Origin: Montifringilla adamsi
Lineage: Eukaryota > Chordata > Aves > Passeriformes > Passeridae
Assembly (NCBI GenBank): GCA_017590115.1
Contig: JAGGNK010006626.1
Coordinates: forward strand, 397,269 to 461,268
Direction: 5' to 3'
Length of the DNA stretch: 64,000 nt
This document shows positions 39,590 through 64,000 of the stretch, piece by piece. The position numbers and the translations under genes were made by a program. Under the pieces are notes generated by a model. That model was not told where the DNA came from and ran no database searches. It was given only the letters and a program-made list of their open reading frames with translations. Position 1 is the first letter of the stretch. Every line of letters starts with the position of its first letter.

Positions 39590-42500
39590 TTTATTTTACT
39601 AAATTATCTATGTTAAAAACAAATCTGTGCCTGGTGTGGAATTTCACTGCATCAAGTGTTACAATATTTTTGTTTTTATTACAAGCAGGAGAATGCATGT
39701 AGAACAAGTGTTAAGAAACATGACAATAAATTAGAATATAATTTACAAAAGCAAAAATAATAATAAAGTAACAGTGTACCACATTAATACTGAGTATAAA
39801 ATAATAAGCAACTAATCACAATAATACAAAGGTAATTTCAGTCTGTATTATTAAGGATATCTATGTGACATTCACTCCTTTATAAAGTTCCTAACGAAAT
39901 GGACTATTTTGGATGTATACACCTTGAAGGATTAATCTTAGATTTTAATTTCTGTTTTGATCTTTATCAGCTGATATTATTGCTCAGCAGAAGTACTGGC
40001 ACCAGGTTTCTGCATCTTGTATTGTACTATTTGATTCTAGGTCTGTCATATTTATAGCCTGCACAAAGACTCCTTTTGTCACTATTTAGGAATATAACAC
40101 TATTTAGCTTAGATTATATAGATGGCTACAGTGTAGCAGCAGCAATGAACTGTGCTGTTGAAACCAATTATTTTTCTTTGAATTAGGTTTCATATTTCAG
40201 TCTTAGTCTGTAGTGTTGCTTAGTTTGTAAATCCTTATACATTCTGTGTTTTGTTCCCTTTAACAATACAATTCAACATTGCTCCAGGCAGTTCTTTAAA
40301 TTCCAACCTCAGTGCTGTTATATTGCAGAGTAAACATCAGAATCCCCGGTGTTCTAGCACCAGTAAGAGAGCAAAATGTGTCTTTGGAAACATTCCTTAC
40401 AATTTTCATGTCCTAAGTGAGGTAAAAAAAAAAAGGGGCTTCTTTTCAATACAGAGAAAACCCTTTTCTCATTAGCTGAAGTGACACATTAGCTGATAAA
40501 CAAAATCATGCCCTGGTGAAAACTGGACCTTGATACAAAGAGGCCTCTTACTTAGGGTATGTTGCAACAACCCCTTACCCTTTCATCATACTTCTGATCT
40601 AACCAGGGCATGTTAGCACCAAGGTGTTCTGTCAAAAGGATACAGAAAGTCAATTCACTTAACAGACAAGGACTACATACTGCCCTTAATCTCTATGTGC
40701 AACTCCCCAAAACCTGGGTTGTTTTTATCGACGACTAGTGTCAGTTTTAACAGGAGTTGTTTACATGGTGATGAGAGCAACAGATAACAAGCATATGTGA
40801 ATACACGCAAGCCAACTGAAAATTAATTCCACTGGTCACAAGTGCACAGAAGTGGAAATACTGGCAAGAGGTAGCAGATGACAGGAATTTGATGGTCGTG
40901 AGTATAGACATGGGGCTACACAAAACCCCTTGACAGATTGTCAATATGTTGGGGGAATTTCATAGTATGAGTCCTCTTAACAGTATCTATTGTTCCATGT
41001 TAATTCACATTAGTAAGTAGTGTGCAACACATTTGTTTTGTTATTGGTAAAATACATTGGTACACTTCAATCTCATATTGTGAAATTATTTTTCACTGAA
41101 AAGGCTACCTTTTTAAAAAAGTGCTATTTGAGTTAGAATTTGTAACACATTATTGTTCACATAATTTTAACTGCTTTACAACAAAGGAGTCATAGTTGGA
41201 CACACAATCACATTCATGAAGTACCTGTTGCAAAATGCAAATGTTCAAGTACAATACATTATTATAAAGAAATACCTACTTTCCTCTTCTCCTTGTTGAG
41301 ACTGTTAATGAAAAGTGAAGGGGAAGAGGAGCATGACAATTAACTTTTTAATGTTATTTTCCTGATTGTGACTTGCCTAAGAAGTTTGGTTTCACTTTTA
41401 AAAACGCAAAGTATTTGGTGAATATTAAAAATAGGGTAATATGAATATGTGGGGCATGGCAGTGAATAGTTACGGCATCTAGCTTCTAATTTACAGGCAT
41501 GAGTTTGTTCAAGTCACATGCTGAAAGCTGCCCCTTGCTTAAATATGGTCCAGCTTCACATAGGTACCTGGCCATTTAGGTGAAGGTGACCAGAATTCAC
41601 TACAGCCATCCCTTTTCCAGTGTGCCTTACTCCTGATAGTCCAACAGGCCTCTTGCACAAGCACACTTTTGACTTCTCATGTGAACAGAACCTAGATACC
41701 TCCATGAGTCACTTATTCTTTGGTTGCAATCCTTGCCACTCAGATGCAGTCTCCTGAATAGAACATTCACATATTCCTTCTTATAAACAATACCTCTGCT
41801 ATGATATCAAAGGAGGGAACATCTGGAATCCATTTTAACTTTCAGCTTTGCAAAGGATTGTTGCTATTACACAGTAGGCATATCTTTTGCATTCAAATTC
41901 CTTAGTTTTGGAGAATCAAAGCTAACATGTAAACCAGATCTAGAAGCCAACAAAGATGTTTCTTCTTTGTGGCTGGTGTTGTAAACAAAAGTGAGCTGGA
42001 GTCAAAGTGTAAGTCCTAAACAACCTTTATGGTAGTAGCAAAGGAACTGGCAATCCAGTCTTCACCACTGCTGGGGCCTGCCTCCCCCATGATACTGAAA
42101 TATGTTCCTTTCAGTGGAGATCTGTTTCACTTGTACAATGGTGAGATGGCTATAAACCTGCAGTGAAGATTTCATTTTGTTTCATAGCACACTTGTATTT
42201 CATGCACCACTGCAATAACTGTTGCACCTCTTAAAACTAAGTCCCTCATGGTTGTTCTATTTAGTATATCTTTATATATGGCTCACAGCAGTGTTCAGGA
42301 AATATGGATTACTCCAAAGGGAAATAGGTGGAATGAAGGAAAAATACTTTTTTTTTCTAAAAAATTTCTGCTCCTTAAATAACATTCCAAGCTCATTTTA
42401 TAATTTAAATTGTGGTGCTGTGTCAAGAGATAAAATAGTTAAGATTTTTAAGCTATGATTTAACTTTTTTTTTTGATTCTTCTTTACTTCCATAGTAAAC

Positions 42501-42905
42501 CAACTCATAAGAACTACATTTTAAACAGTTTTAAATAGAAATGGATTCAGTGTCATTGCTAAGTCCATAATAAAAGTTATTTTAATGGTCCATGGATGTA
42601 AACAGACTATTGGATTTAGTCAAAAGAACATAAATGTTCAACAGTAAGCTATTCTATATGTGTTGTGTGAATCTTTCAAATTTGGGATCCCCTCAATACT
42701 GTGTCCAGCACTTTGGATTAATAAATCCCACTTCACAGAAGTTAAAATAATATTGAAATCCTGTCAGCTGGGGCTGACCAGTGGTTATGTTTTCCACAGG
42801 GTAATGCATTTGCAAGGATGTCAATCTTATTCACTGTGTGACTCTCTTCGATGGACACTCTTCCACAATGATAATAACAAGGCACATTCTTCTGCTTCCT
42901 GTGGG
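39590..42905 (-). other. ADAMTS6: Probable ADAMTS6 3' UTR (extent uncertain)
   Basis: This region immediately follows the ADAMTS6 stop codon on the minus strand. Mammalian ADAMTS6 mRNAs have a 3' UTR of a few kilobases, and the nearest convincing minus-strand AATAAA hexamers are at 39675-39680 and 39590-39595. That would give about 3.2-3.3 kb. There are no interspersed repeats and no coding frames of note. Transcript ends cannot be decided from the sequence alone. Confidence 0.35.
39675..39680 (-). terminator. Candidate polyadenylation signal for ADAMTS6 (AATAAA on minus)
   Basis: The plus strand reads tttatt within tgtttttattac. A second AATAAA lies about 85 nt further downstream at 39590-39595. 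A T-rich element (tttgttttta on the minus strand) lies between them. Confidence 0.3.
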
Positions 42906-57254
<14,349 letters not shown>

Positions 57255-57488
57255 TCATTAATTAATCATTCTTGCTCTTCTAATTTTTGAGTATAATTGT
57301 ATTTCACCTATTTATTATTAGTTCTACCATCCCACTTTATTTGGCCAAAGTCTACAGCAGTGAGAGTTTAAATTGACTGAATGTCCCCTAGCCACAATAA
57401 TTTTTTAATTTTCCTTCAATTTTAGACTATCCCACTCAGAGAGGAATTTAAGATTCTGTTGTTTTCTAAAAAACAACAAAAAAAAAAG

Positions 57489-57503
57489 AATATATATATA
57501 TAT
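57489..57503. repeat. (TA)n microsatellite next to an A-rich run
   Basis: An A-run (about 57477-57487) followed by alternating TA. A 14-bp direct repeat (tttatttgtatatt) occurs just after it at 57532 and 57554. Confidence 0.85.
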
Positions 57504-58311
57504 TTATGTATAGATTTACTAGAAGTTTGTTTTTATTTGTATATTGCACAAAATTTATTTGTATATTACATTCTCTGTCTGCCATCCTCTCCTAGAAAAG
57601 ACAATTAAATTTCCAAAGAAAACATCACCAAATAGAATGTGGTCACACTTCAATGCAGAATTAATGTTTATGTGCTCTGATTTAAAGAAAACTAGCAATA
57701 CTGGGAAACAGTGTTGCGTTTTCATATATTATCCTACAAATTTTATTATTTCATTATATTTTTATTATTTTTAAATAAAATAATAGAACTATAATTCATT
57801 CTGAAAGAGGGAGTTTGTCTCCACAAACACTCATTTTGCCTGGCACTTCCAGCTCCTCTTTCATTGTTAACCATCAACAGAGTCATTTGGAATTGATCAT
57901 TACTGGCAAAACATGGAATATCACTACCAAGGCAGCATTATAAGGTAGTTTATTAAGTATATTTTCTGAAGATTTTTTTTAAAAGCAGTAAAGAACCACT
58001 GATATGATGACAGCATATTGTTGCAATACACACTGCCTTCCTTCTCTCTTAAAAACATGCTGTAAGATGGTTATTAGAATTTTTAAAGCGTGTATTTGCA
58101 ATTCATGTGCAATTTTTATCGAACATGCATAGTTATAAAACTAGAATAATGGCACTGTTTGTACTTAAAAGCTTCAAAAAGTCCTGTACCTTTCTTCAAA
58201 AGAGAAGCAATTATTTAACTTATTCCAAAATGTGAAATGCATATAATTAAATGGAGATTAAAACCTTGTGGCTTCAAATATCCTTACAGCCATCTCTTCA
58301 TTTTAAGACAT

Positions 58312-58700
58312 GCATAGAATCATAGAATGATTTGGTTGCAAGGGACCTTAAAGATCATAGAGTTCAAAAACCCAGGCTGTGGGCAGAGACCCTTCCACTT
58401 GACCAGGCTGCTCAAAGACCCATCCAGCCTGGCCTTGAACACTACTAGGACTGGGGCATCCACTTCACCAGAGAACTTGTTCTGTGCCTCGCCAACCACA
58501 CAGTAAGGAATTCTTTCCTAATATCTAATCTAAACCTGCTGGCTTTCCATTTGAAGCCATTCCCACTTGTCCTGTCACTAAATGCTCTTTAAAAAAGTTC
58601 CTCTCCCTCTTTTTTGTAGGCTCCCTTTGGATCCCCGATGCCTGCAATTAGGTCACACCTAAGCTGTCTCTTTTTCAGGCTGAACAAACCCGATTCTCTC
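58312..58700 (-). mobile_element. CR1 LINE 3' fragment, antisense, with 3' tail
   Basis: Begins with the octamer tail (catagaatcatagaatgatttgg), then 'gggaccttaaagatcatagag', 'catccagcctggccttgaacac', 'taaggaattctttcctaatatctaatctaaacc' and 'cccacttgtcctgtcacta'. It ends after 'gctgtctctttttcaggctgaacaaacccgattctctcagccttccc'. A 5'-truncated copy of about 390 bp. The 58589-58786 minus frame carries the CR1 block GLFSLKKRQLRCDLI. Confidence 0.93.
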
Positions 58701-61204
58701 AGCCTTCCCTTGTAGGAGGAAATAATATCCTCCTTTAGCTCTTGAAAAATAAGTGAAAGATCTAAATATATGAGAAGCTGTGACAAGATTCACCTTGAAT
58801 ACTATAATCAACACAAAAACTGCCAACAGAAGACAATAATTTAAAACAGACCTGACAACTGGAGTAGGAATATTTCTAGCAATTTTCAGCTCACATCTCA
58901 CCACAATAAGAAATTGTATTTAACAGCCCTAGACAAACAACAATGCCAGTAATGTGGCACTGCTAGCTGATATACAATTCATGTTGAGTTCTGACTAATC
59001 ATTTATCCCTTCTATCACAAACTGCCTTAGTTCTCTTGGTTGAATAGGCTGAATGTGGACTTCATAATGATATTTTCCTCAAATATATTTAGTTCAAAAT
59101 AATTTACACACACTTTAGAATTCATCATTGTAATAATGCATACCATTCTCACAAATGTACTTATCGGATAGCATCGATATTAATGTTATATTTTTACCGC
59201 ATTTCTTACTGGCATTTCTTACTCAGATACATTTCCTTCTCGAATTTGGCTAAAAATTGGCACTCCTAACAAATTCATTTTTGAGGAATTTTGTAATAAG
59301 AAAATATTCTAAACTTCTATGATTGCAAAGTATCACTCAGCTTTAAAAAAAATTGCAAGTGTGTTATTAACTGAATGCTGTTCAGGTAGCGTATCACCTG
59401 TAAGACAGTACTCACCCTATTCACTTACAGTGAAGAATCTGTAATTGATGCCAGGAGGTACATTAATCCATTTTTTAAAAGTTCTGCACCATCTTGTCAC
59501 ACAGTATATAAAATTTACATAATTGCTGTCTAATTTTAATATTATTTATTTAAAATCTCAGATAAAAAAACAGATAATAACTTTTAAGACAAGAAAAATA
59601 AGGGAAAAAGCTAGAAGTGCTGTTTTTATCCAGACAATAGATACAACTTGGTTATGCCCCGTATTGACAAATTATTTTTAAATTATGAACTCTACCCTGA
59701 TTATATGGTCTTTTTAAAAAGTAATCTAAAAAGCACAAATGAACATGTTCATTTAAATACTGGGGGGAATAATTACGAGCAGTTAGATAGAAGCATTTTG
59801 CTTTCAAATCTACAGATTTTTAGTTTATAATAAAAGACATAAAATGTCCTCACAACTGGTCAATGCAATCCTAAGAGAAAACAAAACTCCATGGTTTAGT
59901 GACCATAATCTCCTGAGAACTGAAATGCATTGCAGATTTCAATTCACAAATAGTCTGCATGACTTTCAGCAGCCAAATTTTAAATTACATGGAGCACATT
60001 TTATTCTTGAATTAAAATTGCAGGCATGTAAATGCTGTATCTATTTTTAAAAGCAATCCCAAAAATTGTGGCTTGTGATTGCAACAGTTAATTATAAAGA
60101 AGCCAGTACCAATACATAGTGAAACTTGCATCTCTAAAACCAGTGCATGCTGGTTAACCCAGACATACTTTCTGAGCTCACTCATCAGATCACAAGATAC
60201 TCATCTCAGAGCCAAACTTATATTTTCTTTGATGAGGAAAAGTATGTTTTATTTGCCTAAAGATAGTTTCATAATTCATCTGAGGGCATGAAAGAAAAAC
60301 ATAGTAGGCATCACTCTAGATGGGTTTTGAGCAGCAAAGAAAACTGAACAGCAATCAATTTACTTATGATAGTAATAGTATGCTGACTATTTTATAAAAA
60401 AACCCATTAATAGCTGAGATATTTAATCCATCTGGAGATGAACTCTAATAGATTGAATGAAATCCTAACCAATTCTTAGGACTACTGGTAAATTCCAGAT
60501 AACAAATGGTGTCATTCGTTGCCATAATTAAACATTAAAGAAATTTAAAAGGCAGTAAGTAGTTATTTGAGTTATTTTTAAATGCTTAAAATAAAAAAAA
60601 TAAAGAAAGACTTAGTTCCTTTGCTAGCTTTTTTGAAACAATACCACCAGAAGACGTTCATTGCCTTATTAAGAATACTTGTGGATCTGAATAGAGTAAT
60701 ACACTTTTTCTTGGGAAGTTAAAAGATATAAGGAAGGACATGTCTGGGCATTAATAAACTATAATTATGTGATCTACAATTGATATAACTGCCCTTTCCT
60801 TTCACTTTCCAGAATTTTCATTGTATTGTTTCAGTTCCTATTTCTACATATTTTATTTTTTATTTTCTCTGTGTTTCTCATTAAATAATATTCAGGTCCT
60901 TAAAGAAAATCTTCTGGTTTTGCCATTATTTTTTTTTACTTCCCTGTGTTCTCTACTTTCCCACTCCTCTCTCTATAGATAACTTAGCACTGTACATTGC
61001 AGTATTCTCTGGCATTGCTTTCATATTGTCTTGTCCAAGTGTGCCACTGGCTATAAGGACCTACCTATATGAGATAATAACAAACTTTTCTTCTGAAAAC
61101 CTTTACCTCAGAATGGAAGAATTTTTACTGTACTTTAAGGAAAAAAGGGAATCAATATGAAGGATATATGTAGATCAGCTTTACATTTTAATGTAATATA
61201 TTTA

Positions 61205-61256
61205 TATTTATATCCATATCCATATGTATATCCATACTTTTATCCATATTTATGTT
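61205..61256. repeat. Degenerate TATCCATA-type short tandem repeat
   Basis: Repeated tatccata / tatatcc / tttatcc units in an AT-rich setting, followed by T-rich sequence. Confidence 0.75.
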
Positions 61257-62295
61257 TATTTATAATGTATATTATATTTTTTTTTCCCAGAAAAAAAAGA
61301 ACTAGCTGAGACACTATAAGTTTATATTGTAAAGGAAAATTTTTCAATACAGAAAATATAGGTTCTAGTGTACAAAAAGAAGAGCTGCAGTTCTGGATCC
61401 CCACACCTAAGAAAAATACTGATATTAAAAAACCGTGAAATTATATTCTCGTCCTAGATATGAGCATAGGAATCCTACATAAATAACACTTGTCTGCCAT
61501 CAAACATGCCTTTTTAACTATCTGGTATATCTGAAGATCCTCTTTTAAGGAAAAAAATGAAAATATCAAAATAGATCTCAGACTTTGGAGATTTGGTTCC
61601 TTCTTGATTCCATGTATAGTGAGCATCAAGGTCAGTGGCAGAAAAACTATGTGTACCTTCTCCTTTAACATAAGTGATGCTACAAAATATATAGTTTACC
61701 ATCTCTCATAGAATGGGTCAGGTTGGAAGGGACCACAATGGGTCATTAGGCTTAAATTCCCTGCTCAAGCAGAGTCATCCTGGAGCACATAGCACAGGAT
61801 TGTGTCCAAACACTTCTTGAATATCTGCAATGAGGGAGAATCTACAACCTCTCTGGGCAACCTGTTCCAGTGCACGGTCACCTGCACAGTAAAGAACTTC
61901 TTCCTCATGTCCTGCTGGAACTTCCTGGGCATCAGTTTATGCCTCTTGTTCCACTGCTTCTTGTTCCATTGATTGGTACCACTGAGAATGGCCTGGATCC
62001 ATCCTTTTGTCAGCATCTTCCAGCAGCTTCATGCCTCTGTTGTCCTGAGGAGCCCAGAACTGCACACACACTCCAGGTGAGGCCTCACCAGGGCTGAGCA
62101 GAGGGGCGGGATCACCTCCCTCCCTCCACTGCCCTGCTGGCAGTGCTCTTCCCAATGCCCCCAGGATGCCATTGGCATTCTTGGCTACCAGGACATGCTG
62201 CTGGCTCATGGACAGCTTGTTGTCCACCAGGACCCCCAGGTCCTTCTCCACAGAGCTGCTCCCCAGCAGGTCAGCCCCAGGCTGTGCTGGTGCCT

Positions 62296-62334
62296 GGGGT
62301 TGTTCCTCCCCAGGAGCAGGGGAGGAACAACCCC
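62296..62334. repeat. Perfect 16-bp inverted repeat with 7-nt loop inside CR1
   Basis: GGGGTTGTTCCTCCCC (62296-62311), AGGAGCA, GGGGAGGAACAACCCC (62319-62334). The arms are exact reverse complements. The left arm fits the normal CR1 sequence at this place; the right arm does not. Confidence 0.95.
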
Positions 62335-63469
62335 CTGTATTTGCCCTTGCTGAATTTCAGATGGTTCTTCTTTGTCCATCTCTCCAACTTGTCAAAGTTC
62401 TTCTGAAGAGCTGCACAGCACTCCAGGGTATTTGCCACTCCTCCCAGCTCTGTGCCCTCAATGAACTTGCTGAGGAGGCATTTGCCCTTCAAGCCATTGA
62501 TGAATAAGCTAAATAAAACTGGGCCCAGTGTTGAACCTTGGGAGACACCACCAGTGCCAGGCCTCCAATTAGACCCTCTGCCACCGACTATGATCCTCAT
62601 CAGCTGTTCAAGTCCACACCTCCTGAGTTAGCCTATGAGAACGTTGTGAAAGGGTATTGAAAGCCTCACTGACAATACCCATTGCTGTCCCCTCATCCAT
62701 CCAGGTAGCTCTTTCATTGTAGAAGGCAATCAAACACTTGATCACTTTTAGTGAACTCATGCTGACTACTCCTGATCACCTTGTCTTCCACAGGGACAGA
62801 GAAGGCTTCCAGAATCCAGAGATGGCATCAGAAGGTGCTCCATCACCTTCCCAGGGATTCTGGTCCATAGTTCCCTAGGTCATATTTCTTGCCCATTTTG
62901 AAAACTGGGGTGGCAATTCCTTTCTTCCAGTCCTCAGCATCGCTCCTGATCTTCATTATATTTCAAAGGTGATCATGAACAGCCTCGTTACAGTGTGCAC
63001 CAGCTCTCTCATCACTCATGGATCCATTCCAGCAGGGCCCATGGACGAGGGTCTGTCTAGTTGTTTCAGACCAAATCCTCCTTCCCTAAGAAAGTGTCTT
63101 TCTCCCAACATTCCTTCACTCTGGTCTCCTCAGTCAGGGATCCCTGAGGCCTGGCCTTGCCAGTGAAGACTGAGGCAAAGGCACTCAGTAACTCTGCCCT
63201 CTCATCTTCCCCTCTTACCAGGGTCCCGTCTCCACTTAATAATGAGCCCACATTATATTTTTTATTTTCTTTTGTTACTGATGTATTTGAAAATACCCTT
63301 TTTATTATGCTTGACATTCTTAGCCAAGTTTAAGTCTAGCTGGGCACTGGCCTTTTTAGTCTCATTTGCGTTTACCCTGACCACCTCTCTATATTCACTC
63401 CAGGTGGCCTGACCCTTCTTCCATCTCCTGTGTATTTCCTGCTTATACTTGAGTAATGACAGTAGCTTT

Positions 63470-63487
63470 CATCCATCCATCCATCCA
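63470..63487. repeat. (CATC)n microsatellite in CR1
   Basis: catccatccatccatcc within the CR1 copy, an expansion of a short local motif. Confidence 0.85.
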
Positions 63488-64000
63488 CAGAGATCTCTTG
63501 CCCCATTGGCCCAGTTTCTTTCTCATTGTGAGGCATTGTTCCTGAGCCTGGAGTAAGCGAGTCCACCCTTCTGGACCCCTATTCCCTGCAGGGCCTGTTC
63601 CCATGGGATTCATCCAAAAAGATTCCTAATGAGGTTAGTTAGCTCTCCTGAAGTTCATGGTTATAATCTTTCTTGCTGTCCCACTACCTCCTACTTCAAT
63701 ACAGAATTCTACATTCTCATGGTCACTACAGCCAAGACTGCCTGTCATACAAGATTTTCTTCCACTTTTTTGAGGCAATCTAAATATGTAAATGGTTTCT
63801 TCATGAGCTCTAATTTACCTCCTAGATAATTCCATTGAGAATACAGAGGGACAAGAGGTATAATGCCTGCTGTGAAGCGCCCATTGATTTCAGGTGCCTG
63901 GGTGAGTTTTCATGAGATGATGAAATTCCTTGAATGCTTCAGGAGTCAGAAATTCCACAGAGCTATACATACAATAATGAACTCATAATGAGCAAGTAAG

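Larger units (their letters stand above)
61705..63900 (-). mobile_element. CR1 LINE, 2.2-kb antisense copy covering ORF2 reverse transcriptase to 3' end
   Basis: The longest transposable element in the window. Its 3' end is at low coordinate (ctcatagaatgggtcaggttggaagggacc, one octamer left). Read on the minus strand it has the RT core with GVSQGSTLGPVLFSLFINGL (near 62550-62490), the degraded SKFIEGTELGGVANT where the catalytic FADD is expected, KDLGVLVDNKLSMSQQ (62245-62198), NANGILGALGRALPAG and HWNRLPREVVDSPSLQIFKK (near 61875-61815). Upstream RT and pre-RT sequence continues to about 63780, with matches becoming faint to 63900. Stops and frameshifts break it, so it is inactive. It also contains an unusual local hairpin (62296-62334). 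Confidence 0.93.

Overview
This is vertebrate nuclear DNA, almost certainly from a bird. The evidence is spliced protein-coding exons with canonical GT/AG boundaries, AT-rich non-coding DNA with few interspersed repeats, and repeats dominated by 5'-truncated CR1 LINEs. Several CR1 copies carry the avian-type 3' end (tandem ATTCTATGA-like octamers next to a block reading 'ttggaagggacctta'). A candidate avian-type ERV LTR points the same way. I cannot name the species; a songbird or other neoavian is likely.

Two protein-coding genes are supported, arranged tail to tail. At the left edge, on the + strand, is the last coding exon of CWC27 (1533-1695), the spliceosome-associated cyclophilin, followed by a short 3' UTR with two AATAAA signals (1739 and 1927). 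At the right, on the - strand, are the last five coding exons of ADAMTS6 (57106-57235, 53381-53585, 49636-49812, 48294-48450, 42906-43015). They encode the tail of the second thrombospondin type-1 repeat (TSR2), then TSR3, TSR4, TSR5 and the C-terminal PLAC domain. All five exons join in frame. The protease, disintegrin and spacer domains lie beyond the right end of the window.

Between the genes (about 1950 to 39600 or 42900) I see no recognisable gene. This interval holds CR1 fragments (14425-14818, 15685-16900, 20329-20470, 25995-26435), a candidate ERVK-like solo LTR on the - strand (22188-22494), a 1.1-kb GC-rich block of unknown origin (34470-35560), and low-complexity tracts. Further CR1 copies lie in the CWC27 intron (205-840) and in the ADAMTS6 intron at the right edge (58312-58700, 61705-63900).

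I found no new gene system. The most interesting structure is a set of perfect inverted repeats. One is a 16-bp-arm hairpin inside a CR1 copy (62296-62334) that looks like a template-switch mutation. Another is a 42-bp doubly palindromic element in an ADAMTS6 intron (52440-52481). Shorter hairpins lie at 4717, 47833 and 53045. Open reading frames across the window are short and, outside the two genes and CR1, carry no recognisable protein signature.
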